Shown here piece after piece: positions 13,501-25,500 of a DNA stretch of 64,000 nucleotides (positions are counted from its first letter, which is position 1; every line of letters begins with the position of its first letter). A model generated the notes under the pieces. It had not been told where the DNA came from and did not search any database. It saw only the letters and a program-made list of their open reading frames with translations. Source of the DNA: Trichostrongylus colubriformis (Eukaryota; Nematoda; Chromadorea; Rhabditida; Trichostrongylidae); the NCBI GenBank assembly GCA_963978905.1, contig OZ022258.1:50080591-50144590 (forward strand), read 5' to 3'. Position numbers and translations under genes: made by a program.

Positions 13501-16500
13501 TCCGAAAATGGTCACGAAGGTAGGTACCGTGCACGATTCGTTAATAGAAGTGAACTAGTATGAGTATTATAGCTGGCTGTTACTGCTCCCATCATAGCGG
13601 CTGATCCAAGGTCGACGATGTTGTCATCGATGTATCTGTGGTGTTTGAATGTGAGTGAATTCGGTTTAAGGTTCCGATAAATTGTGATTCCCATTTTTTA
13701 GGATGCGCTGACGGAAGAAACCTACAATGCTGAACTGGCAGGACTAAAGTGTGAGCTCGAGCTAGGAACCTTCGGAACGAATTTAAAAGTGAGGGGTCGT
13801 GAAGCAAGCCAGGAAAAACATCTGAGTTTGCTTGTGTGTTTTGTCGTGCTGTGTTTACCTTTGTTTTGTTTTCTCTAACAGTTAACCGCTACATCTTTCT
13901 AACTTCGACAGTGGCATGCATATAGAGTTAATTAGTAGTTCAAGAAGCTCCGTCTGTGCAGCTCGGCTGTGCTAGTTGCTTGCAAACTAGTAGCTTTGTG
14001 GCTAGGCTGCATGTTCGTGCCGCGTTAAACATTGTGGGTAGCCTGATGGGGATGCCTTAATACATTTGTGACGTCACCTTTGTTACCTTTGTTTGGTACA
14101 CTTTTGATGACTATTATCTGAGCCATAATTTTGAATTGTGAGTGGCCATGGTGAGCAGTTCCACACCACCGAAGCACTTGGACGATTCCCTTCATTTAAT
14201 TGAACCCCGTTTTAAGGTGACAGGATATGACGAGAAACAGCCTCTATTTGTTGAACATCTGGTCAAACGTATGACCGATTTCAAACCAGGTTGGTTGCAG
14301 ATTGCTTTTTGTTTAATTGTTTTAGCTTGTTAGGTTTTTTATTCCTATTTGCTTTGTTTGGATGTGGAATATAAGTGAAACTGGACTTGTGCCATGTCCT
14401 AGTAATTGTTTTGGGGACCTCTCTAAAGCTCATCTGAAATTCATATAATGGGCATCATTTTGGATGCAGGCTATGATGTGAAAACTTTGATCAGAAGGAT
14501 GCATACAGAGGAATGTGCCTTCCACTGTTGATTGAGCGATACTGAGCCTTATAAATTGATATTGTTTTCTATACCGTCTATAATTTTAGTCAAGTACTTG
14601 TAATTTGGAGGAAGAAGTTCGTTATTTAAGTCGTCTCACTTTCAGATCCGCTCCGTTTTGAAGTGTTATTCGATGCGATAAAGAGAGCACTGGAGAATTT
14701 TGCTCATTCACAACCTTACACATTGTCACAGCATTATGTTCAGCTACTGCTGAGTGATAAGTATTGGAGTAAGGAACAACTGCTTGCTGTCTGCAAAGGT
14801 AAGAGTACGATGAATCTGTAGCACCTATTCTCCCTATGTGTATATGCAGCTCTATCCTTGTTTTTTTGTCTTATTTTTATCTATCATTCTAATAGTTGGA
14901 GGAAAAGCTAAAAGTCAAGCTCATTATTCTTGTCGGGATGAGCTACTAATTTGACCTCCATTGAAAATCGTAAGATTCCAGAAACTAGATCTCAATCATC
15001 CTTCAGTATAGCTAATAGCAATGCTGTAATACTCTCAAGCTCATTGTGAGGATTTCTTTTTCAAATCTTACATCGAACAGAGGCTGTGATGCGAAAACTT
15101 TGATCAGAAGTGCACTTCTCGAAGAGTCCGCTGTTGATGTAGCGATCCTGAGCCTCATCCCTATTTCTCTTGCTAGAAGGATATAAGGAGAACAGTTACG
15201 TAAAATAAGACCGATATTCCGTATCCTCCCGCTCTTCAGATTCCCATGTGCGTCTATTTTATTGCCCGTTCTTGTTTTCTACAGGCTGAGAATATCTCAG
15301 TCTCTCACATATATTAACTTCATGTATTGTAAGAATTAGAGCTATGTCGATTTATATTCTCACTGGTGCATTATGACAATTTCTCGTTACTTACTTATAG
15401 ACATGAATGTGCACGAAGTGGAAGCGTTTGGAAAGGAAATGTTACGGGCCTTCCATGTTGAATTGCTTGTCCACGGTAACGCCACTGAACAGGTAGATAT
15501 TGTTTATTGGGAGAGTCCTTCGAATGGTTTTCTTCCGAACTTTTATGGCTGTGATGCGAAAATTTTCATCAGTAGTGTTCATTGTGAAAGTTGCTTCCCG
15601 TTTTCCTCACTTTCCCAGCTCCTCACCTAACACAGCTGAGTTTCCAGTGGGAGTTTTACATATAGTTTGCAGGAAGCTTTGAAACTTGGACATGCAGTGA
15701 CTAAGACATTACGTGAGTCGTCTAAAAGTCGTCCATTATTCAGGAATGAATATACGCCGATGAGGGAGCATGCTCTAGAAAACGGTATGTTTATGGTTTA
15801 ATGGGTTTTTCTTCGAGGAATGGCTTATAATATAGTGAAATCCTTGATGCCAGCTGTTTTGCTTTTCTTGGCTTTCGAAAAATTTTGTCTTTTCTGTTTT
15901 GGCTCTTTCCCTCAGCTGTCATAAGGTGATTGATCAGCGATCTCTTTATGTTCTTTTTTTTCATGGTTTCCAAGTGAAAGAAGGATTAATGAAATATTCA
16001 TTCTGACAATGAGTGGCACTATCGAAATGTTAGTGCTCCTTCTTATTTATGCAGGTTATGTTCATTCATTAACTGTTTTTGTAGGAGATGCATATGTGTA
16101 TCGACACTTTCAAAATACCCACGAGGTGTCGTGCGTTGAAGTTCTGTATCAAGCGGGAGTTCAGGTGAATATGTTGCTCACGATTCTTTGCCTATTTATT
16201 AAGTGTATTTCTCATGGGAAGGGAGTTCATATTTGTATCGTGATCTTCGAAATATTGTAGGTCGTCAGAACTCATTTCGATTTCAGGCCACACGAGAAAA
16301 TGCCCTGGTGGAATTACTAGTTCAGCTTTTACGTGAACCAGCATTCAATCAGTTGAGAACTGTAGAGCAATTAGGTGAGTCACTTGTTGTGTATGGTTTT
16401 CTGTACTTTTATTGTATAAATGTCTTTTTTGAAACTGAATATCAGCAGCAAATACGAATGTATACTTCGGTCGCTCTCGATTAAACCAATATCGCTCAAA

Positions 16501-19288
16501 TTGATGTTCCTCTGCCTGGAATAATAAAAGCTGAGGTGCAAAAGCAACCCTCTAGACTTTGGCTTTTCGAAAACTAACAAGTACTGAATGTAGTGCACGC
16601 TATCACGCTCTAAAGTGATAATTGTCTTCGAAATGACAATTCGAATTATGATGGCTTAGTGTATTCCGAAAATCGCAGTATATGTATGTAGCTTCCTCCC
16701 ATGAGAAAAGAAATGTAGGTATCCATGTGGGAGTTGTCGCCGCAGTCAGTGTAGAGGGACGCAACCGCTGTAGGCTTTATTTCCTTCTAGGTCTAGATGG
16801 GGGAAGCCCTTTTCTTCCTCCACTGAGACTAAGGCGGAACACATGCTTGAGCGTGAAGATTGTCCATTCACAAATGCTGTGTGTGCACCTTTTCATAAAA
16901 TGCCTGTAGAATTGCGGCCTCATTTCTGATTATGAACTAGGCATGCACTTAAAGACACCAGAAGGGGGTAATTTCGGCTTACGGTAAAACAGACGTAGTG
17001 TGGACGAGTTTAAGTGGCCGCCATTGCACAAACTCGCCAATTTGACGCCTTGGCATGGTGCCAGGAGGAGATATTTATATTTTAAACTTGTTTTTTCTTT
17101 TACTTTTTCTTCTGTTCCTTCTTGTATTGTTTCTAGATGTACTTATATGGATGATAATGTAGTAGGAAAGGGGCACTCTACTGTGCTGGGAATCAGGTGC
17201 TAAAATTAACGTGGGCCCACGGCCCGTCTCCTACAGCGGACAACTCGGAATGGATGCGCTGATGCGAATGGGATGCGAATACACACCGCGGCGTCGCGCT
17301 TTTTAGTCCGGGTTTTTTCGCCTATTATCGCTTCTAACCTTGAGTGTTCATTACAAAATGCTCATTTCTTTGCATCTTCCTCTTGTTTCGGACCCCCTTC
17401 CGGTTCCTTTAATAGTTGTTCTCATTGCATTATCATGTCATTTTCGGATGGAAATCATAAAGTTCGTGTTTGATCTATGTTTGTTGAGGGTATGTCGTTT
17501 GGACTGGCACACGCTTGAATGCTGGAACTCTCGGACTGCAGTTTATCGTGCAAGGTCCCAAAAGTCCGGACCACGTGCTGGACCGAATAGAGGCATTCCT
17601 CGAGAAGATTCGAGTAATTTCGCTCATCTTATAATTATCAGAGTCTTTCTACTTCTTTATTTCCGCACTTATTTTGATTTCATGGATGTTCATATCATGT
17701 CGTTCAGGAGGAAATCATAGCTATGCCACAAGAGGAGTTTGAGAAACAGAAGACTGGCCTTATAACGCGATTGCTTGAGAAGCCGAAAACCCTAGGAGCA
17801 AGGTCAAGACGTTTCTGGAATGAAATCGACTGCAGGCAGTACGATTTCGATAGGAGTGAGTTCTGGATGTTTCACTATTTATGTTCTAGCTCTTTTGATA
17901 TGAATGTTTTCTTGATTTGTTTTTTTTAATCCTGCGGTATTCATGATTATTCTGTTAATTAATGAACGTGATCTATGGCGTTGCAAAAGATAGCCCTAGT
18001 GATTAAGCAGTTGTTACTGTTTGCCTTCTGACTGTAGGAAGCATCGGTTAGCTTCTGAATTGCCTCGCTGTGGGGAGTAGCTGTGGAGGACAGGTGTTCC
18101 TTTTTAGAAATTGTTTTTACAGATAACTCTGAAGTGGAAGTCTTGAAAACGGTCACCAAGGAGGATCTCCTGTCATACTTTGATCTCAAATTCAGTCAAA
18201 ATGCTTCTGAACGACGAAAAGTAAGTATGACCAAAGCTCCATAGTTTTTCTATTTCGATGTGGTTTCCTTGAGGAAGTTCCTTTCCTTCTATCTAGCGTT
18301 AGTTCTGTACCATCACAGGGTTTGCTGAATTTTTCTTGACAAGTGTATCCTTTTTTGAGATTGCTGTGTTTGTGCACGGTAAAGACGATCAAAGAGATGG
18401 AATTGTAGAAAAGACGAGAGCTAAGAGAGAGGTTGCTGGCAAAGATAAGCTGGTATGTGGTGTTCGTATTTTTTCAGTTTTTGTGATATATTATCTTTCA
18501 CTTTTGTATTCAATTCCAAGTTCTCTTTTCGTGAAACCTCGGCGTCGATGATAACTTTTATTTTCTCTGCAGTGCCAACGAGGTGCTTAGGTGGTAACAC
18601 CTAACAACCTCGCTGGCATAGTAAAGTAAATTAAAGGAACCGGAAGGGGTCCAAAGAAAGGGGAAGATGCAAAGAAATGATCATTTTATAACAAACATCC
18701 ATGGTTACAAGCGATTATCGGTGGAAAAACTCGGATGCAAAAGCGCGACGCTGCGGTGTGCATTCGCATCACATTCGCATCAACACACTGACTTTCCGAG
18801 TTGTCCGCTGTAGACATGTCATTTGTTTTCTCGTAGAGTGTATTTCATGCATTCGTCGTGAAATAAGTGGAACAACACACAGCAACAAACAAGTGAAACA
18901 ATCAAATGAAGAGTGAGCGTTAGACGTCTTGGCAAGGTGTCGTGTGTGCATTGCGGCAACTGTAAACCTATACCGTAAGCCAAAATTGCCACCTCCAGGT
19001 GTCTTTGAAGTTTCCATTTTTATTTTACCCTATCAGCCGTAACTCCTGGTAAGACCAGATGCAAAGCTTCATTTTTTATCTTTTATTATTTTGTTGAGGT
19101 TTTATTTTCAATTTTCCGAGTGGGTTTTAGCTGAATTTTCCAAATTCCAGGAGGAAGTCGAATGCATGGAACAATTCCGGCAGCAACTGTCACTATACGG
19201 TCGCCCACGGCCAAAATTGAACCTGCCACCGATTGGCGCTGAGCCGTTGTCCTCATTGGCAGACAGTGATACGAAGTCGAAATACTGA
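7566..19288 (+). CDS. ide: Insulin-degrading enzyme, M16A zinc metallopeptidase
   Basis: 29 exons: 7566-7715, 8099-8192, 8331-8434, 8496-8585, 8681-8749, 8832-8902, 9278-9329, 9403-9491, 10427-10566, 10965-11063, 11147-11287, 11424-11554, 11637-11745, 11819-11958, 12023-12141, 13429-13519, 13573-13650, 13702-13788, 14217-14289, 14646-14798, 15401-15492, 15673-15784, 16085-16164, 16287-16374, 17489-17613, 17708-17855, 18123-18220, 18360-18452, 19151-19288. All junctions are GT-AG and in phase, giving 1017 residues; human IDE is 1019. The family degrades insulin, amyloid-beta and other short peptides inside a closed two-half chamber. Visible: zinc motif HFCEH (95-99, catalytic Glu98), third ligand in DSEH (Glu176, 77 residues on, the family spacing), HLLGHEG, WFKQDD, and LRTVEQLGY (Arg812/Tyr819, the substrate-binding pair of the C-terminal half). 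The first 19 residues are basic and could be a mitochondrial presequence; Met20 (7623) or Met27 (7644) are alternative starts. The peroxisomal-type C-terminus of mammalian IDE is absent (ends KSKY). All key residues are intact. Confidence 0.95.
8331..8434 (+). other. ide: IDE exon 3, catalytic zinc-site exon
   Basis: This 104-bp exon encodes [20 protein letters not shown] and on to ENEYSK. It holds the inverted HxxEH zinc motif that defines family M16. The flanking introns are short (138 and 61 bp) with standard borders (TTACAG before, GTATGA after). Confidence 0.93.
9635..10316. mobile_element. Mariner-derived palindrome in IDE intron 8
   Basis: A 682-bp element flanked by TA on both sides, with ends TTAGGCCTATGCAGAATAAA and its complement TTTATTCTGCATAGACCTAA. 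Both arms carry the same 3' part of a mariner transposase gene in opposite orientation. The right arm reads, with frameshifts, [18 protein letters not shown] (about 10031-10090), then a DSRNPEF-like stretch and SLPDRW. The left arm has the mirror copy. The N-terminal half is missing and the frames are broken, so it cannot encode a transposase. Transcribed in the IDE pre-mRNA it would form a hairpin of about 300 bp. Confidence 0.85.
12595..12815 (-). mobile_element. tRNA-like SINE-type repeat in IDE intron 15 (copy A)
   Basis: Read on the - strand this aligns over its length with 20917-21160: a GACAGATGGCG block, GAGATCAAATCCCGCATC (a degenerate pol III B-box position), AACCAAGCCTTCCATCC, then ACACTGACTTGTACATTG and CACCTGTCACCACGATTC. 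Same family as the copies at 20.9, 40.3, 41.2 and 41.6 kb. Non-coding. Confidence 0.65.
13130..13410. repeat. Dispersed repeat in IDE intron 15
   Basis: The block TTATTTCGTTCTTTCTCTAC, followed by CACTACTGAA, a CACAATCTGCCA-type block and GTGTTTTTAAGG, recurs with moderate divergence at about 59765-59870 inside the CAP gene's intron. Boundaries are uncertain. No coding content. Confidence 0.5.
14450..15600. repeat. Short motif repeated in three neighbouring IDE introns
   Basis: GGCTATGATGTGAAAACTTT (about 14469), GGCTGTGATGCGAAAACTTT (about 15082) and GGCTGTGATGCGAAAATTTT (about 15547) lie in introns 19, 20 and 21. The first two continue with GATCAGAAG and, further on, a GTTGATT/GTTGATG, GCGAT and TGAGCCT series. 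They look like three decayed copies of one ~90-bp repeat. Confidence 0.5.
16949..17412 (-). mobile_element. Non-autonomous element, copy 1 (IDE intron 24)
   Basis: Reverse-orientation copy of the elements at 18631-19009 and 56408-56840. Ends are TTAAAGACACCAGAAGGGGG and CCCCCTTCCGGTTCCTTTAA. The interior shares GCGGACAACTCGGAA, GATGCGAATACACACCGC and GCGTCGCGCTTTT with the others. No ORF is conserved among the three copies. Confidence 0.75.
18631..19009 (+). mobile_element. Non-autonomous element, copy 2 (IDE intron 28)
   Basis: Begins TTAAAGGAACCGGAAGGGGT and ends near CACCTCCAGGTGTCTTTGAA, giving imperfect inverted termini. Contains GACTTTCCGAGTTGTCCGCT, CTCGTAGAGTGTATTTCAT and GACGTCTTGGCAAGGTG, all shared with 56408-56840. 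It sits in the last IDE intron, just upstream of the terminal exon. Confidence 0.75.
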
Positions 19289-19313
19289 TGAGTTAGTTCT
19301 TATCACTGAGACT

Positions 19314-19319
19314 ATTAAA
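19314..19319 (+). terminator. Candidate poly(A) signal of the IDE gene
   Basis: ATTAAA starts 26 bases after the IDE stop codon. A further AATAAA-type hexamer lies near 19741. Which is used cannot be decided from sequence. Confidence 0.4.
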
Positions 19320-20916
19320 TTTCATTCAATTAATTGAGTCACTGTTATTGCTTTCTGTCTGAATCACTTGTTGCTGTTAAGCACTGAATGATTTTGTTAT
19401 TGTTAAAACGCCATTTTTGTGACGTCATGGTCTAGTTAGCACAGTTTTAGGCCCTGTAGATCGGGCTTAAAAAGTCGTTAGTTGTTGTTTTATGTATTAC
19501 TAACAGTAAGCAGTAAGCCTTTGTAGGCTGTTAAGTAAATTCGGTTTCCCGGAACAACAATTATTTATTATTAAATTCTTTTGAAATTGTACTGTCTTCT
19601 TATACGTGAAATTTGAATGAAGGGTTGCTTTACATAGTAAGGTTTTTATCTGCTCATTGCTTTTGTTAGCTTGCTCAACCAAGTTTAATGTTAAGTGATT
19701 TTTAAGCAGGAAAGTTTGTTTTCGTTAAATATCCTTTTAAAAATAAACGTGATGGGTGTTTTTTAAAGGGTTCTCTCTCATGAAAAGTAACTGTGAAGAT
19801 AATGTTCAAAAAATTACGTGTAAAATTATATGTGGGGAAAAGCCAATCAATAGTCAGTAGTGATTGTTTTTTAAGAGTAACCGGCGCCCTTGTTGATATC
19901 GGTATGAGTTCGATGCAGCTGTCGCATATCGTTGTGGTTTCTTCATATTCACCCGTACTGGCATTTGGGAATGGACTGGGGATGAAGACCGTTTTTTAAT
20001 TTCATCCTACGTCGTTACAAGTTACATAGGAAAAACAGTGCACGGTATTCACGTCGCCCATTGGCGAGCAATTCGGATGCAGGTTTCTTAGTGGAGGGGC
20101 GTGACTTGTGTGCGGAATTTCGGTTTAATTATATTAATTATGTTATCATTGAAGCATTATAGATTAGAAGGTGCACCACATATTTTTCATATCACTGAAC
20201 CTGTCTTCGGAAAGGCGTGCTGATTCTCTTTCTTTCAAAGCCATGAAGGTTAACGTAGCCTCTTGAAGGTTTGGAAGAAGAGAATTCGGAAATTTTTGGA
20301 AAAGAAACAGTAGGAATTTAGTAAAGTAAGTATTTGTGATGAGAGGGGATAGCAATCTGTGCAAAAAACTCTTACTAACTTTACACCGTTTCCATGATTT
20401 GTAATCTTTATAGAGCTTCGAGCACTTTGTACTTATGACATATGAGATCCACTTATGATGTATATGAGCCCAGGAAAAAAATAAATGAAAATGTATCGTA
20501 GATTCTAAAACTGATCAAAAAATCATTGGTACACTTTGTCGTCCGATTTTTCGATCGCCCGCTCCACGATGATAACCGATTTTCATTTGTGATAATATGA
20601 ACAGAATCATACGGCTCCAAGCCTGAAAGCTCCATTTTTGATGGATACAAGTCCAGTTATTGAGAAGTTCTAGAAGTTCATCTTTTTGAGCTGCGGTGCA
20701 GAGTACATATTTTTAAAGGTTGCCTTTATCAGGGATCCGGAGCATTCAGTAACCCAACAAGAAGTTCAGTATAGTCATCTTCATGATGGTGTCTTCATTT
20801 TGAGTCACCATTCCCGTGCAGACCTCTTTTCTAGGGACCTCAGCCTAAGGAAATGAAAGGAAATTACGTGTGATTCCGGCGACCTTTGGTTTATGCTTCA
20901 CTAGTTTCGTGACTAG
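19320..20916. other. Intergenic, no supported gene
   Basis: AT-rich sequence, partly 3' UTR of the IDE gene if the distal poly(A) site is used. Only short ORFs without recognisable motifs. Confidence 0.5.
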
Positions 20917-21160
20917 AGCGGAGGTAGTGTAGTGACAGGTGGCGCACTCTCATGGTGCGGGGATGAAATCCCGCATCAGCGCCCGCCCGGGCCAACAAGC
21001 CTTCCATCTCTCCGGGGTCGGCTAATTGGTACCTGACTCGTCTGGGAGGGTAAAAAGCACTGACTTGTACATCGGCTGGCCACCGCAAGTCATTGTATAG
21101 GCCACATCACATTCACCAGCCATCACGATTCTGAATGGAACAAGAATGTGCGCGCATCCC
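20917..21160 (+). mobile_element. tRNA-like SINE-type repeat (copy B, best preserved)
   Basis: Starts GCGGAGGTAGTGTAGTGACA, followed by GGTGCGGGGATGAAATCCCG, which resembles a tRNA T-arm with a degenerate B box. A unique-looking body follows (AACAAGCCTTCCATCTCTCC, AAAGCACTGACTTGTACATC, CACCAGCCATCACGATTC). Four further copies occur in this window in both orientations, so it is a dispersed family rather than a gene. No ORF is conserved. Confidence 0.65.
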
Positions 21161-21588
21161 AGGAAGGGATTGGTCAGCGCCAAAAACTTTATCCTTTTAC
21201 TTTGTTTCATGACTATTTTCATTGTTCAAAAAACAGTGGAAAACGGAAATGTGTAGCGATTAGTAGCGAATAGCTTACCTCTCTTTCGACTTCTTTTCGA
21301 AATGTTAACGGTCGATTTCGTTCGAAACAATCAGTGAATATATCCCAGTACATTGATTGAAATCCTCGCGATTTTAGCGCAATGTGCTGGTAACCCAGTG
21401 TCTAGAAGTGCATTAGAATTAAAATAGTGCAGAAATGCATGTATAACAATGGAATAGAAAAGGAAACAAAAATGGACTATAAGATGGAAGTAGCTGAGTG
21501 AGTGGTGGCGCTTTTTGCCGCTTATGTAATTCCCTCAAAGTCAACCAAGTCTCCTGGGTTGATAACTATCGGCAAAGGTTCGTCTAAC

Positions 21589-22180
21589 AAGGGAAGGACC
21601 CCAGGTCGAAGTGGCCATTCTGAATGGGATACATATGGTCCGATCTATTTTCTGACGCTGATCTCGAATCTGCATTGCCAATTGGCAAAACGATTCTCTG
21701 AGCGGAGTTATGGATGTTTTTTTTTGAATAAACAGTATTATTATATGGTAGGTTTGGGAGCCCATAGCACGCGAGCCAGACGTTCTCGCGCAAAACACTG
21801 TAATTTTCGTGTTCAGGGAGTCAAATTATCCCAAGGGACAAATTTTGCCAATTCGAGAATTTGACCAAATTTCGGAAAATTCTTGGCCTATAGGCTGGCA
21901 ACCCATTGAACAAAGGAGAAGTCGTTGACCTTTGCCGAGCAAATGCTCTTATTTGGCGCTTGTTACGTACGTTTTTTGTCATGCGCATTGTCTGGGTTAT
22001 CTTTGTCATGAATGATGGCTTCTTTATAGAATTTTTTCAAAAAATATATTACTTGCAACTGGCCACCCCTGAAAAACGGCCTTGTAACTGTTCAGAGAAT
22101 CATCATTCGAGATCAGCCTCCGAAAATACAGTGGACCATATGTACCCCATTGCGAATGGCCAACTGGGGTCCTTCCCTAG
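21589..22180. mobile_element. Inverted-repeat element, ~0.6 kb
   Basis: The left end GGGAAGGACCCCAGGTCG is mirrored by CCAACTGGGGTCCTTCCC at the right end. The inner arms share GGCCATTCTGAATGGG-like, ACATATGGTCCGA/ACTGT and GCTGATCTCGAAT blocks, so the arms are about 100 bp. The middle is AT-rich and non-coding. Confidence 0.7.
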
Positions 22181-22651
22181 TAAGAACACAAATCCTATGA
22201 GTGATCCCAGCTAAACATTTTATACCAACAAATAAAAATTGAGAAATCCTAAGCGTTCGAGAGATCCCGTATTGGTGACGTTAGGATTACTGACGTGTGT
22301 TATTGACTTATCATGCTTCTTAATCATGATACACGGTAATTGGTCGTACCTGGAGCGCTTCGCAAGTCTGCTCAAAATTATTTTGAAGGTTGGTTATGAC
22401 AAGATTCAGTACGATGGCGAAATTGGCGGCATGTGACTTGAAGTATTCATGATCACGTAAGCGAGCGAGTGGCACGGATTCCTGCAAGAATCCACAGGTA
22501 CATTCGTTTATGACGATTGAGGTTACAACTGAACTGATGATTCTGGAAAAGATCACTTCGAGGAGCTTTTTGGTGAGAAGCTTGTGCAGTGAGTACGATA
22601 GTTGGGTTGTTCCAAAAAGAGAAAAATCTTTATGGCGACTGAAGCGAGGTG

Positions 22652-23359
22652 TACAGGGGGTGCAAAAAAAGTAATTTTTGTCCTCCACTTTCAACCCCAC
22701 ATTAAATGAATTTCAGCAAATTCCGACCAGGTATTTTCATTCCTAAAGTTAAGGGCATCTCACCTATCACTGTTCCCCGTTACAGCCTCCTGCACGAGCA
22801 GGAACGGTTGCTCGTTCAGAGTGAACAAGATGTGTTACTTCATCTGGGCAAAATCCGAAACTTCTTCGCCCTCCTCACAACCTTGCTAAGGTCCGTTCAC
22901 TCTGGTTACCTGAGGGGATACATATTGGATGGTGCTCTTGAAAATTTTGTTTTTTCCGGGTTTCCAACGCCCCCCGTTTCCAGGAGCCAGAACGTGCCAT
23001 TGCCACTGAAACGCCTCCTAGGCAGGTTTGAGGCATGAAAAATGAAACGTCGGATCATAGCAGCGTTGTCCATGAACCGAAGGGCCAATCCTTAGAAAGC
23101 TTCCCACGAAAGAACTACCACGGAACGTGGCTCCACTGTTTTGAGCGGACCTTGATACCGTAGGTGTTCTGAAGCCTAAGTGCGCAATGCTCCGTATTCA
23201 GATGAAGGTGGATAGTAAGTCTCAGCTTGTTCCTGTTTCTAAAGGGATATTTTGGGAATATTTTGCCCCAATACTTTTATCTCTTCCATTTCCCTATGTT
23301 TCGCATTCTTGGCGGATGTGAGCCGTGAGCAAAACTACTCTTTTTTGGGACCCCCTGTA
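22652..23359. mobile_element. Inverted-repeat DNA element with TACAGGGGGT termini
   Basis: A 708-bp element whose left end TACAGGGGGTGCAAAAAAAG is mirrored by CTCTTTTTTGGGACCCCCTGTA-type sequence at the right. The interior matches 300-905 in opposite orientation. The 110-codon ORF inside it has no recognisable domain and is not intact in the other copy, so it is not called as a gene. Confidence 0.65.
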
Positions 23360-25000
23360 CGCCTGTACCACAGGTCCATAGAGCTCCAGTCGATCTTGTT
23401 TTTTCTTCTTTGTCGCCCCTTTATAGCTCCTCTGTTTACAGTTTCTGCGAGCAGCCGAAAAATCTTATCCGCCATCTATACTTACTATTTCTTCTTTGGA
23501 ACTCACCAATTTGAAAAGTGACAACAAGGATTCGTCTTGATGTAATATGTCTGCAAAAATATCCTCTGAACATCGTCGTAGCTGCCGTTGAGTGCACTTG
23601 AGCCAACACATTTCGATCATTCGCTTTTCGTCGTGTGATAAACCCGATATCGTTCCGTTAACTAAAATATTAAATCTCGTTCATGCACTTTTCTTTTTTC
23701 AAAGTCGATTAATTCTTTTTATTCGTTAATTAGAATTCGTTCATGAGGTTGGTCCGCTCCGCCGTTCTGGACACCCTCTTCATGATTGCTCAGGAGCAGT
23801 GATACGAAGAGGCTATCCATTCGGCACTGCTTGATTGGGCGTGGCCTACGGACTTGGGTGAGAGTGTATCAAACTCTCTCACTCTCACCACCCAATCTCA
23901 CTCTCACCACTCACCCATGTTCGCAGGCCACGACCAATCAAGCGCTGCAAAATGGAGTGTAGACGGTCTTTTGTCATACTTTCTTACCGTAATCCAAGCC
24001 AATACGCGTGCAGCCATCGAGTTAGGACTTGCATTTACCTAGACTGATTGCCAAGATTTCGTATCTGATGATCGACTGTTTTGTGAACTATTTTAAGCAC
24101 CTCAATGCTTACTCACAGATCTCCATACATTTTGAGCGAAATCGCCGTGCATGCCGAACTCCAGAGGGATCGAACAATATGGGAGGTTTTCTTTGAGAAG
24201 AGCTCGGAGAACGAACGACGAAGTGACTTCTCACACGGAGCGCAGTTGGTGAGCCGCAAGGTTTAATTTTGGAAGTGGTATCTGTTCCTGACATATTTCC
24301 TATTGACCATGGACAGAGATGGAGCACTTAGTTGAAGCGCTGCACAGCTCTTTCTAGTACCCAAAATTCGACCCCCACCCATGAGCCGAGAAGGGTGGAA
24401 CGGAGTGCTGCTTGCCAGGTGCCCCTATGAAACCTAGTTCAAATAGCTTGCGTTATGGAATCATTGGGACTTTCCCGCAAACACAGTTCTCTCTCGTCAT
24501 AGTCGTATGAAGGGTCTGGTACCTATTCGAATCTCCAGTGATTGTGAATTTGAAATGATTTCGGCGATTCTACAGTGTAGGTGCCGAGCATTTATGTGAA
24601 ATCTGATTCGATCGGTTTATGAGAATATGTATGGAGGAGCTGCTACCTCCATCTTCCAATAGTCGACAGTTGTACTTCGTCTGACGTGCGCTATTGCTTC
24701 CTCCAACAGGTCGTGTACAAAGTCGGTCGTTCCGACAGTCAAGACTTCGACTTCGATTCGAACGAACGTTCCGTCGGAATAGCCGTTCTACCTGAAGAAA
24801 GTGAAATTTGGAACAAACAGATACCATTATTGTTTTGGGTACGTAGCTTACATGCACTGGTAGTGATATTAGCTGATTTTTTGTGGGTGTGTACCCTTAT
24901 GTCAGGATTTAGTACCGCGAAATGTCGCAAGTGAAGCAATGCGGACGAGCTGAAGGCTCCATGTTGTTGGGTCTCGAAGCGATTACAAGTCAATTGCGTA
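23360..25000. other. Intergenic with a fragment of the SL1-motif repeat
   Basis: No gene supported. At about 23865-23945 the sequence CTCTCTCACTCTCACC, CACTCACCCATGTTCGCAGG and GGCCACG resembles the internal part of the repeats at 46.6 and 53.9 kb. A C homopolymer of about 13 lies near 25005. Confidence 0.5.
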
Positions 25001-25500
25001 TCGCCCCCCCCCCCCCTAACATTAACGTGTAATCGTTCTAAGACCCAACTACCGCGACGCGCATAGCTCGCACACACGTCGCACGCCGCTCGTCGTCGTG
25101 CGAAATCCTGACACTAGTGTACACACCCATTTTTTGACGTAAGGGGACACACCTTTTTTGTTGGAGAGTATGAGCTCCCACTCATAATGCAAATTTTCTA
25201 CTAACCCACCCATTCCCTAACTATTATTACCTCCTGAGAAGCTGCTTTTTAGCTTCTTCCTGCACTATCAGTACTCTTATGTTGCTCTATGGACAATTCC
25301 CTACGTCAGAGATAGCATGGGAAGGGGAGGGAGGGGGGGGGGGGTAATGTGGATACTGTGAGTTGAGAAGATCTATATCGCCAATGAATACGCGGGCACC
25401 GAGGAAATGATGCATGACGTAATTCGTGTTGGAAAGCGCGCATGGAGTTTCTTGTAATCTCTCCACGGTAGAGTATGTGCTGCGGCTTGCCGAGTGTAAG

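Noticed and set aside
22706..23038. 110-codon + strand ORF
   Set aside because: It lies wholly inside an inverted-repeat element and is not preserved in the related copy at 300-905.
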